Assembly (NCBI RefSeq): GCF_048820915.1
Contig: NZ_JBMERR010000030.1
Location: 1-38,067 of the forward strand
Origin: Cribrihabitans_A pelagius
Lineage (GTDB): Bacteria; Pseudomonadota; Alphaproteobacteria; Rhodobacterales; Rhodobacteraceae
Direction of reading: 5' to 3'
DNA length: 38,067 nt
This document shows, piece by piece, positions 24,871 to 33,228 of this stretch (position 1 is its first letter; the number at the start of each line of letters is the position of its first letter). The translations under genes were made by a program, and so were the position numbers. The notes under the pieces were generated by a model. That model worked only from the letters and a program-made list of their open reading frames with translations. It was not told the DNA's origin and ran no database searches.

Positions 24871-25976
24871 ACCGGCTGCTGGCCTGCCGCTCGGTGCCGC
24901 ACCGGGCCGTCCTGGGGCTGATGGCCCCGGCGCTCGGATATCCGGCGCCGGACACGCTGGCGCAGGATCTGAAGGCAAGCGGCCCCGGGGAGCTGGTGAA
25001 AATCGCCACCTACACTTACGTCCATACGGTGGCTGCCTCCGCCTTCGGCACCGCGCCGGAGCTTGAGCAGGCGGTGCCGCGCGACCTGCTCATCTACTTT
25101 GCCGAAATGCAGAAGGCCAACCGGCGGCGCAATGCCGCGATCCGGGCGCAGCTTCTGCAGATCGGAGAGATCTTTGCCGCAGAGGGCATCGAGGCCGTGG
25201 CCCTGAAAGGCTGCGCCGAACTGCTGCGCCCGGTCTTCCCGGACCCGGGGATGCGGTTTCTGAGCGACATCGACCTGCTGCTGCCGGGCAGGGACATCGA
25301 AGCCGCGCGCGCCGCCCTCGAAGCCGCCGGCGCCGCCCGCAGCAGCACGCGCGGCGTCACCGGGCGCGGCCACCATCACCTGCCGCCGCTGACCTGCACC
25401 GGCTGGGCGGTCTCCGTCGAGCTGCATCACGCGCTGGGGGCCGCAAAGGTGAGAGACCTGCTGCCGGCGGGCGAAGTGTTTGCGGCCTCGCAGCCCAGCG
25501 GCCGGGCCGGCCTGCGCCTGCCCGGCCCGCTGCACCGGGTGATGCACATGGCGGCGCATGCGGAACTGGCCAAACGGCCGCTCGAAGCCGCGATCCTGTC
25601 GCTGCGCGATTGCCTGGAGTTTCAGCAGATGCAGGCGGCTCTGCCCGCCGGGACGCTGCCAGCCGCGCGCGGCAGATTTGCCGCCGCGGGCTGCGGCAAG
25701 GCCTTTGACCGGCTGGCCGAGGCTGCCGGGGCTGTTATCGGGCCGGCCGCCTGCCCGGAAACCGGGCCCGGCCTGCGCTGCGGCAACAGGATGCTGCGGC
25801 TGTTCGGGCGGCCCGCAGAGCAGAAACTCCGCAAACTGGCCGGCTGGACCGGATTCTACATCTGCCAGTTTGTCAGCAATCCGCAGTTGCGCAGCTACTA
25901 CCTCAGGATGCTGTCCAGCCCGGACGCGCTGGCGCGGGTGTCCGGATTCCACAAGAAATGGCTGCAGCGATTCTGA
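24846..25976 (+). CDS. Nucleotidyltransferase family protein (PF14907-like)
   Basis: 376 residues. The segment EAVALKGCAELLRPVF then MRFLSDIDLLLPG (Asp141-x-Asp143) is the signature of the uncharacterised nucleotidyltransferase family. VSVELHHALG later in the chain is also characteristic. The Asp-x-Asp would bind the metal for NMP transfer. The C-terminal half is helical with an LHRVMHMAAHAEL segment. The start overlaps the preceding kinase gene by 25 bases, so the two are probably translated together. Homologues often sit beside HprK-related kinases and PqqD proteins. Its acceptor (peptide, protein, sugar or lipid) is not known. Confidence 0.8.
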   Translation: MPVPARPLNRLLACRSVPHRAVLGLMAPALGYPAPDTLAQDLKASGPGELVKIATYTYVHTVAASAFGTAPELEQAVPRDLLIYFAEMQKANRRRNAAIRAQLLQIGEIFAAEGIEAVALKGCAELLRPVFPDPGMRFLSDIDLLLPGRDIEAARAALEAAGAARSSTRGVTGRGHHHLPPLTCTGWAVSVELHHALGAAKVRDLLPAGEVFAASQPSGRAGLRLPGPLHRVMHMAAHAELAKRPLEAAILSLRDCLEFQQMQAALPAGTLPAARGRFAAAGCGKAFDRLAEAAGAVIGPAACPETGPGLRCGNRMLRLFGRPAEQKLRKLAGWTGFYICQFVSNPQLRSYYLRMLSSPDALARVSGFHKKWLQRF

Positions 25977-26016
25977 GCCGCGCGGCGTTTCCTGGCCTCT
26001 GCGCCAGGGCCGCGCG

Positions 26017-27270
26017 TCACCGCCTGGCGGCATTCAGGATCAGCCAGATGCCCATCAGCACCGCCAGCAGCTGGGCGCAGAAGATCATCAGCATCACCAT
26101 CCCCGCACCCGCAATGCCATGCGCCGGGATCAGAAAGAGACAGCCGAAGATGGACACCACCAGCATGACGCCGTTCTGCCAGCACAGCCACCAGAACTTC
26201 CGCGATGCGATGACGCCGAACTGGAGCAGATTGGCGGTGACCCGCACCGAGGCCGCCGCCACCAGCCAGACCAGCACGCCGCTATGGGCGGCATAGGCCT
26301 CCGTGTAGACCAGGCCGAGGATCGGGCCACCTATCTCCGACACGATGAGGACACCCGCGGCGCCGCACAGGGCAACGCCCGCAACCATCTTGGCCAGCAG
26401 GGCCAGGAACCTGCTGAATTCCCGGTCTGCAAACATCCGCGCCAGCCGCACGCTCGTGGCCACCCCCAGCGAGGTGACCAGCCGGACCGGCGCCATCGCC
26501 AGGGCCAGTATGGCGGCATAGATCCCGAGGGAGGCCAGGCCGAACTCCGCCTCCAGCTTCACGCGGGGGAAGTAGATCGCGCCGACGATCAGGAAGGTCG
26601 CAAAGACCAGCGGCATCACCTGCAGGGACAGCGCGCCAAGCACCTTCGGGTTCCAGTTCGGCATCAGCCGCCCGCCGTTCTTCAGGGCGTCCCGTTCGCG
26701 CGCGATGGCGAGGTCATGAAAGACAAACACCGCCGCATGGGCAAGCAGCTGGCCCAGGGTGGCCGCCACCAGCGATCCGGTCAGGTAGAACCCGAGCGTC
26801 AGGAACAGCAGCGACAGCGGGCCGACGATGTTCAGCGACCGGCCGATGAGATCCATCCGCTCGTCCAGCTGGAAATGGGCATAGAGGATGTCGGACAGAA
26901 GCCAGAAGCAGCGGTTCAGCCCGTAAAGGAGGATGACGAGGAAGACCTCGGTACCGGCCTGGGCGATGCCTGCGGCGGAGATCAGCACAAGGGCCACCGC
27001 CACCGCGGCAATCCGCAGGGCGAGGTAATCGCCATACTGGAATTGTTCCCGGGTGTCGCTGGAGCGCGCCTCCCGCAAGCCCATTTTTGCAATCTCGGCC
27101 ACCGGCATGCAGATCGCCTGCGCCAGGGCATAGATGCCGACCGTTTCCGGGGCCGACAGTTTTGCCAGCACCACAAGCGACAGCCAAGTCGACAGGGAGG
27201 CCACCAGGCGCCCCACGAAGATGGCCCTGAAGTTGCTGAAGACCGTGCGGCCTGTGTCCTGGTTCACCAC
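26017..27270 (-). CDS. Oligosaccharide flippase (Wzx/MOP superfamily)
   Basis: 417-residue membrane protein with about 12 hydrophobic segments spread over its whole length, as in polysaccharide flippases of the MOP superfamily. The N-terminus (FSNFRAIFVGRLVASLSTWL, then LAKLSAPETVGIYALAQAI) is typical of Wzx proteins. It would move the undecaprenyl-linked repeat unit to the periplasm for the polymerase at 17991. The start is read as GTG 27270 with GGGAG nine bases upstream; an adjacent GTG (27267) is equivalent. It is encoded opposite to and converges with the nucleotidyltransferase gene, only 40 bases away. Confidence 0.88.
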   Translation of the reverse strand: MVNQDTGRTVFSNFRAIFVGRLVASLSTWLSLVVLAKLSAPETVGIYALAQAICMPVAEIAKMGLREARSSDTREQFQYGDYLALRIAAVAVALVLISAAGIAQAGTEVFLVILLYGLNRCFWLLSDILYAHFQLDERMDLIGRSLNIVGPLSLLFLTLGFYLTGSLVAATLGQLLAHAAVFVFHDLAIARERDALKNGGRLMPNWNPKVLGALSLQVMPLVFATFLIVGAIYFPRVKLEAEFGLASLGIYAAILALAMAPVRLVTSLGVATSVRLARMFADREFSRFLALLAKMVAGVALCGAAGVLIVSEIGGPILGLVYTEAYAAHSGVLVWLVAAASVRVTANLLQFGVIASRKFWWLCWQNGVMLVVSIFGCLFLIPAHGIAGAGMVMLMIFCAQLLAVLMGIWLILNAARR

Positions 27271-27889
27271 GGCGCCGGGCTCCCGGCAGCATCCGGCCGC
27301 AGCACATGGCCCCCCGCCTGGCCCCCCCCGGAAAGCGGGCGGCGCGGCGGCCCGGAACCGGCGTGTGGCAGGGACGGGGCGGGGGGCGGTCCGGGGACCC
27401 TGCAGGCAGTGCTGTCAATGCGGCCCAGAAAATGCATGCGAGAAATCCTTTCGCGAAGGGCGGGGCACACGCCCCGGCGCCTCCTCAACACAAACCACCA
27501 GACACGCCTCTTTTGCGCTGCACCGCCGCCTTCGGCCCGGCGCTGCCGCCCCTGGCGGCCCCGGCGCTTCGGTCAGCCTGCGATGTCCAGGTGGCATGTC
27601 CCCCGGTGCCAGCGTCGCCCGATCCCCCGGGCCGATCAAGCCTTTTGTCGCGCGTTTTACCGCCTGCCGAGCTGACGGATGCACATGGCGCCGCCGGGAG
27701 TCCGGGTCGGGGGGCAGCCCCGGGGGAGGAGGGGGGCGGGATCAAAACAGTTGTGATTGTCCGCAGCCGTGCTACGCTTTTCCAGGCGGAGCGTGCCCCT
27801 CGACGCTCTGCGAATGCGGGCGCCTGTGCGGGCGCCTGATCGTTTGTTGCGGTTCGTGATATACGGACGTCAATTGAGAGCGGGATATC
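27271..27889. promoter_or_regulatory. Divergent region between flippase and sulfotransferase, with a promoter candidate
   Basis: No gene is convincing in these ~620 bases, although long frames are open because of the high GC content. A rightward promoter for the sulfotransferase can be drawn as TTGTGA (27751-27756), 16 bases, TACGCT (27773-27778), about 110 bases before its ATG. The left part near the flippase start is G/C-rich with no recognised element. Confidence 0.45.
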
Positions 27890-28564
27890 ATGAAAGTATT
27901 TTGCCTGAGCGCGCAGAGAACGGGCACCACCTCCATGGGGCGGTTTCTGCGCGACAACAAGTTCAATGTCTGCGGATGGCGGGAGTCCAAATCGCTCAAG
28001 TTGAGCGAGCTCTGGTATGACGGAAAACTGGACGAGATGTTCTCGGCCATCGAAAAACGGGGCTTCACCGGTTTTGAGGATTCGCCCTGGTATTACCCCG
28101 GTATCGAGGTGGAGCTCTACCGGCGCTATCCGGATGCGAAATACATCCTGATGGAGCGGGATCCGGACGCCTGGTTCAAGTCGATGCTGTCCCACAGCGG
28201 CGGCAAGAATCCCGGCTCGGCCAGGATTCATGCCCGGATCTACGGCCGGGAGGCCGACCTCGGGGATCTGGGCGGCATCCGGGCCCGGGACGGGAGCGAC
28301 TGGAACATGCTGGAGCTTCAGGGCCATGCCGAGCACTACAAGCGCATCTATGTGGCGCGGAACGAGAAGTGCCGCGCGTATCTGGCGGGCCAGGGCGCCG
28401 ATCTGTACCACGGCCGGCTCGAGGAGATCGACTGGGGCGATATCGCCGCCTTCATCGGCCTGGACCGCCCGGTCTTCAGAAGCGGGTCGACCCATGCCAA
28501 CCGGAGCAGAGGCAGACGGTTCAAGCAATTCCTGCGCAGCCTGAAAAAGAGCGTGGCCGGCTGA
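27890..28564 (+). CDS. Sulfotransferase family protein, copy 2
   Basis: 224-residue sulfotransferase-fold protein. The N-terminal cofactor loop is SAQRTGTTSMGRFL (residues 7-20), and the 3'-phosphate motif is ILMERDPDAWFKSM. The segment FEDSPWYYPGIEVELYRRYP matches a group of short bacterial sulfotransferases related to those fused to or near EPS genes. The C-terminus is basic (GRRFKQFLRSLKKS). It stands alone between divergent and downstream spacers, apparently with its own promoter. Sulfation of the polymer is likely by context, with the acceptor unknown. Confidence 0.82.
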   Translation: MKVFCLSAQRTGTTSMGRFLRDNKFNVCGWRESKSLKLSELWYDGKLDEMFSAIEKRGFTGFEDSPWYYPGIEVELYRRYPDAKYILMERDPDAWFKSMLSHSGGKNPGSARIHARIYGREADLGDLGGIRARDGSDWNMLELQGHAEHYKRIYVARNEKCRAYLAGQGADLYHGRLEEIDWGDIAAFIGLDRPVFRSGSTHANRSRGRRFKQFLRSLKKSVAG

Positions 28565-29185
28565 GTTTTTGCCTGCCCGGCTGCCGGGCAGGGCTTCGCG
28601 GCCGTCCGCCCGCCCGGGGCGGTGGGGCAGGCGCAAGGGCTGATGCCACCCGCTTGGACCGGTGCAGCGGCCGCAGCCGGACGGCTGCCTTCCCTTGCGT
28701 CACCCTGGCGGAAGGCGCCTGCCTGCCGGGCATCTGATTGCGCGTCATGGGCTTGACGTCGCGTCGCGCAACCTCCGGAAGAACCAGCGCACCCTTCAGC
28801 ATATTTCCCCGTAACGCATTGTAATCATTACGGAATGCCGGCCTTGTGCGGCCGGCGCCGTGATCAAGGGTATTTTTCCCTCGGCAAAAGTCTGCGCACC
28901 CGCGCGGGCTGGGCCGCCAAACGAGAGAGCGCCGGCAGCGCCCTGATTTTTTACGCAAAATTAACGGGCGGCTGCAGCTCCCCATCGCCGCCACGGCCTG
29001 AGCAAAAGACCGCCGGCGGCTGATCGCTGCCAAAATCCCCGCACGCCGCGCCGCTGCCTTGCTTCGAACGGGGGAGGAAGAGAAGAACCCCGCGCAAGCA
29101 GCGTCCCGGGAAAAACCTGGGGCAAACCTTAAAAGCAAACCTAACGGACTCTCCCTCAGACAAACGCAAAAGGGACACCAGAAAC
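28565..29185. promoter_or_regulatory. Upstream region of beta-helix paralog B, partly duplicated at 31378-31740
   Basis: No gene is apparent. From 28812 (TAACGCATTGTAA) the sequence is recognisably repeated upstream of paralog C: first as dispersed conserved boxes (CCTCGGCAAAAGT, GCGCCCTGATTTT, ACGCAAAATT), then as an exactly repeated 99-base block (29011-29109 with 31577-31675) containing GGGGGAGGAAGAG. This should be the promoter and leader of the secreted protein. A small palindrome GTAATCATTAC lies near 28822-28832 in this copy only. Confidence 0.55.
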
Positions 29186-30790
29186 ATGGCAGATACAATC
29201 ACGCTGACAGGCGATTACGGCTACTCGCAGTACAGGTACAACGGCGGCACTGCGGATGCGATCGACGCAACCGATGCAACGTGGATCGTTGCGAACCAGG
29301 GCAGCAAGACCAATAATTATCCGTTTCTCGTCGATGACGCCAAGACCGGCATCGACGTCTACGGCGCAACCTTCAACGGCCAGGTCTCGCTGACCGGCGA
29401 ATGGGCGAAGACCTATTCCAACTCGGCCGCCTTCATGGTGCGGGACACCGAAAAGGCGGACGTCTCCGACCTGCGAATCTCCCGGGCCTGGGATGCGGTC
29501 CGCTTCGGCTCCGATTCCGACGGCTTCGAAGTCTCCGATGTCTGGGCCTCCGAGATCCGCGACGACGTGTTCGAGAACGACCACGCCAACTCCGGCACCA
29601 TTTCGAACAGCCTGTTCGACGGGGTCTTCTCCGGCCTGAGCATGACCCACCAGGTGATGCCGAAGCTGACCTCGAAAGTGGTGACGCTCGACAACGTGCT
29701 GATGCGCATGGAGTCCTATGCGTTCGAGAACGGCAAGACGCATGGCTCGCCCTTCAAGATCGAGGCCAACAGCCCCTCGCTCAGCGTCCACAACTCGGTG
29801 CTGGCGATCGAGGATGTGAACCATATCGGCCAGGGCCGACTCGAGCAGGCCTGGGACAAGATGGTCTCTTCCTCGGGCAACGTCTTCCTGAATCTCTCCG
29901 ACAATCCGCTGCCCAAGGGCTACCCGATGCCGGGCAAGGGCTGGACCGTGCTGCAGGGCCAGGAGGCCCGCGACTACTGGGACGCGGCCCGCGACGAATG
30001 GATCGCAAACCGCGGCGAGGAGCCTGCCGCCGATACGGCCGGCCCTGTGCAGCCGGCGCAGGACCTGGAGGATCAGGCACCCGCCGCCGGTACGGCCCCG
30101 GCTGACGAGCCCGCGATCCCGGCCGCGGACAGCAGCGCCGGTTCCCCCGCAGACGGCCCGGCCGTTCAGGCGGACGGCAAGATCGTGCTGGACAGCACGA
30201 CCCTCACCGGCCTGCAGACCGGCCCCGATGGCGAGGCACAAACGCTTGACGCGGCCAGCTTCACGATTGGCGGCCGGGCGAACGACAGCGGGGACCGCAT
30301 CATCTATACGTTCAAGACCGGCGAGCTGTTCTACGATGAGGACGGCAGCGGTGCGGCCAAGCAGGTCAAGATTGCCCAGCTCGAGGACCGTGTGTACTAC
30401 AACCATACCGACTTCCTCGTGTCCGGCACGGCAGAGAAGGCCGACGGTTCCACCAGCCCCTCGGCCACCCGGGATGCCGCCGCAGCCGACGGCTTGCCCA
30501 ATGACGACAGCGTGGCCAAGACGATGGGCGATTTCGATCCCGGCACCGACCAGATCGTCCTCAAGAGTTCCGAGCTCACGGCGCTGGACGGCCAGCAGGG
30601 GCAGGATCTGGACGAGGCCAGCTTCACGATCGCCGGGCGCGCCGGCGACGGCGAGGACCGCATCATGTACAAGTTCAAGACCGGCGAGCTGTTCTACGAT
30701 GCGGATGGCACCGGCCCGGAAGCGCAGGTCAAGATCGCGGAAATGGACGCGCATATGTACCTCGACCACAGCGATTTCTTCGTCCTCTAA
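29186..30790 (+). CDS. Secreted beta-helix-type protein, paralog B (two RTX-type C-terminal modules)
   Basis: 534 residues, no N-terminal signal. Residues 1-~285 are the beta-helix-type domain also found in paralogs A and C (EIRDDVFENDHANSG, NSLFDGVFSGLSMT, EDVNHIGQGRLEQAW). A Pro/Ala/acidic linker follows (~285-330). The C-terminus carries two similar ~80-residue modules (about 332-412 and 455-534) of the kind that closes RTX exoproteins: ASFTIGGRA, DRIIYTFKTGELFYDEDGSG, QVKIAQLEDRV; and ASFTIAGRA, DRIMYKFKTGELFYDADGTG. There are no GGxGxD nonapeptides. Absence of a signal plus such a C-terminus implies type I secretion (inferred; no transporter in the window). Function may be EPS modification or binding. 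Confidence 0.75.
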   Translation: MADTITLTGDYGYSQYRYNGGTADAIDATDATWIVANQGSKTNNYPFLVDDAKTGIDVYGATFNGQVSLTGEWAKTYSNSAAFMVRDTEKADVSDLRISRAWDAVRFGSDSDGFEVSDVWASEIRDDVFENDHANSGTISNSLFDGVFSGLSMTHQVMPKLTSKVVTLDNVLMRMESYAFENGKTHGSPFKIEANSPSLSVHNSVLAIEDVNHIGQGRLEQAWDKMVSSSGNVFLNLSDNPLPKGYPMPGKGWTVLQGQEARDYWDAARDEWIANRGEEPAADTAGPVQPAQDLEDQAPAAGTAPADEPAIPAADSSAGSPADGPAVQADGKIVLDSTTLTGLQTGPDGEAQTLDAASFTIGGRANDSGDRIIYTFKTGELFYDEDGSGAAKQVKIAQLEDRVYYNHTDFLVSGTAEKADGSTSPSATRDAAAADGLPNDDSVAKTMGDFDPGTDQIVLKSSELTALDGQQGQDLDEASFTIAGRAGDGEDRIMYKFKTGELFYDADGTGPEAQVKIAEMDAHMYLDHSDFFVL

Positions 30791-31376
30791 GCGGAGAGGC
30801 AATTATCGGGTTGCCGCCGGGGTTTCTGGCGGCAGCTCATCCCGTGTCCGCAGGCATCGGCCTGGGCGCGCCCCGCACCAGTGCCGGGCGCCCGTTCACG
30901 CCGCCGGCGGTTCTGGCGGTTCCCGAATTCCGGATACATCCGCCTGCCTCGGACAGGCGGGCCTTCGAACAGGGACGGCCTTCTGCAGGCAGCAGCGCAC
31001 AAACTGATGTGCCCCGGATCCCGTGCAATGGACGGGGGCGGAGGGCAGCTCCTCCCGCCCGCGTTCCCGAACTGGCACCGTTCAGCAGAAAGGCTTTCCG
31101 GCAAGGGCCCGGCGCTGCGGCCGGGAAAGCCCGCCAGGCATGCAGGCTGGCAGCGGCTGTTGCGGCCGCCACGCCCTGCCATCCGCCCGTCCCGGGGAGG
31201 CGCGGCAGCCGGAATCCCGCATCACTCCCGCGTCTCCCCCGCGTGTCCCCCGTGCCACATCGGCGTTTCCCTGCTGGCCGGAACGGCGTTTTGAGCAAAG
31301 GTTTGCGCGTTATATCCCGGACGCTGCGCCGCGCAACCCCCGGGAGTCCCGGCGCGTCCCTGGCGCGAACTTCACC
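30791..31376. other. Gene-free, unexplained spacer between paralogs B and C
   Basis: Nearly 590 bases before the duplicated upstream region of paralog C contain no supported gene. Several frames are open in all directions but have no ribosome site, family resemblance or sensible composition. It may be decayed sequence from the duplication or from a lost gene. Confidence 0.4.
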
Positions 31377-31377
31377 C

Positions 31378-31740
31378 TAACGCATTGTAACTCTTCTGGA
31401 TTAGCCGCCTGACAGGATTGGCCGCGGTTGCAAGGCGGGCCTCCCTCGGCAAAAGTTTGCGCAGGCAGATTTGCAGAGGCAACCAGACATGCCGGCTCCC
31501 GTAGCGCCCTGATTTTCACGCAAAATTGACGGAACCGCTCCGCCGCCCCTGGCCCGCCGCCGCCTGGGCGGGAACCCGCCGGCGGCTGATCGCTGCCAAA
31601 ATCCCCGCACGCCGCGCCGCTGCCTTGCTTCGAACGGGGGAGGAAGAGAAGAACCCCGCGCAAGCAGCGTCCCGGATCATTCCCCCGGGGCAAACCTACC
31701 AGGCTCTCCCTCGGAAAGACACAAAAGGTACACCAGTAAC
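31378..31740 (+). promoter_or_regulatory. Upstream region of beta-helix paralog C
   Basis: This is the second copy of the control region described for paralog B. It starts with TAACGCATTGTAA (31378-31390), contains CCTCGGCAAAAGT and GCGCCCTGATTTT boxes in the same order, and includes the identical block 31577-31675. The last 60 bases before the ATG differ from copy B by a short deletion and several changes, but both keep an AAAAGG-like ribosome site. Confidence 0.5.
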
Positions 31741-33228
31741 ATGGCAAATAAAATCACCCTGACCGCAGATTACGGCTACTCGCAGTACAGGTACAACGGC
31801 GGCACTGCGGATGCGATCGACGCAACCGATGCAACGTGGATCGTTGCGAACCAGGGCAGCAAGACCAACAATTATCCGTTTCTCGTCGATGACGCCAAGA
31901 CCGGCATCGACGTCTACGGCGCAGCCTTCAACGGCCAAGTCTCGCTGACCGGCGAATGGGCGAAGACCTATTCCAACTCGGCCGCCTTCATGGTGCGGGA
32001 CACCGAAAAGGCGGACGTCTCCGACCTGCGAATCTCCCGGGCCTGGGATGCGGTCCGCTTCGGCTCCGATTCCGACGGCTTCGAAGTCTCCGATGTCTGG
32101 GCCTCCGAGATCCGCGACGACGTGTTCGAGAACGACCACGCCAACTCCGGCACCATTTCGAACAGCCTGTTCGACGGGGTCTTCTCCGGCCTGAGCATGA
32201 CCCACCAGGTGATGCCGAAGCTGACCTCGAAAGTGGTGACGCTCGACAACGTGCTGATGCGCATGGAGTCCTATGCGTTCGAGAACGGCAAGACGCATGG
32301 CTCGCCCTTCAAGATCGAGGCCAACAGCCCCTCGCTCAGCGTCCACAACTCGGTGCTGGCGATCGAGGATGTGAACCATATCGGCCAGGGCCGACTCGAG
32401 CAGGCCTGGGACAAGATGGTCTCTTCCTCGGGCAACGTCTTCCTGAATCTCTCCGACAATCCGCTGCCCAAGGGCTACCCGATGCCGGGCAAGGGCTGGA
32501 CCGTGCTGCAGGGCCAGGAGGCCCGCGACTACTGGGACGCGGCCCGCGACGAATGGATCGCAAACCGCGGCGAGGAGCCTGCCGCCGATACGGCCGGCCC
32601 TGTGCAGCCGGCGCAGGACCTGGAGGATCAGGCACCCGCCGCCGGTACGGCCCCGGCTGACGAGCCCGCGATCCCGGCCGCGGACAGCAGCGGGCCGCTG
32701 ACGCTGAATGGCACCAATGGCGACGACCAGCTGACCGGCGGCAACGGCAATGACGCGCTGCGCGGCAAGCAAGGCAGTGACGAGCTGCGCGGCGGCGGCG
32801 GCAATGACGCGATGTATGGCGGCGCGGGCAACGATAAGCTGAGCGGCGGCAACGGCAGGGACATGCTGAGCGGCAAGAGAGGCAATGACGAGCTGACCGG
32901 CGGCGCCGGCGAGGACATCTTCATCTTCGACACCGCCCCCAATGACAGCAAGAATGTCGATACCATCACCGATTTCAAGCCCGGCGCCGACAAGATCGCG
33001 CTCGACACCTCGGTGTTCACCGGCCTCAAGAGCGGCGCGGACACGCTGGACGCGGCCGGCTTCACGATGGCCGGCCGGGCGGACGACGGTGAGGACCGCC
33101 TCATCTACACTTGGAAGACCGGCGCGCTGCATTACGATGCCGATGGCTCCGGGCGCGGCGCGCAGGTGCAGATTGCCCAGCTGGAGTCGCAGCTGGACCT
33201 CGGTGCCAGCGACTTCCTGCTGATCTGA
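31741..33228 (+). CDS. Secreted beta-helix-type protein, paralog C (RTX calcium-binding repeats)
   Basis: 495 residues, no N-terminal signal. The first ~317 residues are practically the same as paralog B. After SSGPLTLNG the protein has about eight RTX nonapeptides (residues ~320-395: NGTNGDDQL, TGGNGNDAL, RGGGGNDAM, YGGAGNDKL, TGGAGEDIF and variants). These should fold as a calcium-binding beta-roll outside the cell. The closing module follows: TITDFKPGADKIALD, AAGFTMAGRA, DRLIYTWKTGALHYDADGSG, ending DFLLI. This is a standard type I secretion C-terminus. Beta-helix plus RTX is the architecture of alginate C5-epimerases and some EPS lyases, so an extracellular EPS-active enzyme is plausible, but no catalytic motif was recognised. 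Confidence 0.82.
   Translation: MANKITLTADYGYSQYRYNGGTADAIDATDATWIVANQGSKTNNYPFLVDDAKTGIDVYGAAFNGQVSLTGEWAKTYSNSAAFMVRDTEKADVSDLRISRAWDAVRFGSDSDGFEVSDVWASEIRDDVFENDHANSGTISNSLFDGVFSGLSMTHQVMPKLTSKVVTLDNVLMRMESYAFENGKTHGSPFKIEANSPSLSVHNSVLAIEDVNHIGQGRLEQAWDKMVSSSGNVFLNLSDNPLPKGYPMPGKGWTVLQGQEARDYWDAARDEWIANRGEEPAADTAGPVQPAQDLEDQAPAAGTAPADEPAIPAADSSGPLTLNGTNGDDQLTGGNGNDALRGKQGSDELRGGGGNDAMYGGAGNDKLSGGNGRDMLSGKRGNDELTGGAGEDIFIFDTAPNDSKNVDTITDFKPGADKIALDTSVFTGLKSGADTLDAAGFTMAGRADDGEDRLIYTWKTGALHYDADGSGRGAQVQIAQLESQLDLGASDFLLI

Larger units (their letters stand above)
29011..32690. repeat. Large direct duplication: copies about 29011-30135 and 31577-32690
   Basis: The two copies share a 99-base identical upstream block and about 945 bases of coding sequence. 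In the coding part I find only a handful of differences, all near the 5' end (codons 3, 4, 9, ~58 and a few silent). From ~29400 to ~30135 the copies appear identical at DNA level, since the translations match in several frames. Identity ends abruptly at the codons for PAADSS, where the C-termini switch. The offset is 2,555-2,566 bases. Confidence 0.92.

Noticed and set aside
23446..24978. Minus-strand frame of about 510 codons opposite the PqqD-kinase gene
   Set aside because: It is low-complexity and Arg/Gly-rich, includes the antisense of the KPG repeats, and has no ribosome site. The plus-strand gene has clear P-loop and PqqD features.
27271..27889. Several overlapping open frames in the flippase/sulfotransferase spacer
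   Set aside because: All are Pro/Arg/Ala-rich with no ribosome site or recognisable domain. The region is better explained as a divergent promoter spacer.
30811..31380. Plus-strand frame of about 190 codons between paralogs B and C
   Set aside because: There is no ribosome site, the composition is typical of random high-GC translation, and it runs into the duplicated control region.
31741..33228. Paralog C considered as a haemolysin or metalloprotease because of RTX repeats
   Set aside because: There is no HExxH zinc motif and no pore-forming hydrophobic region. The N-terminal domain is shared with non-RTX paralog A in an EPS operon.
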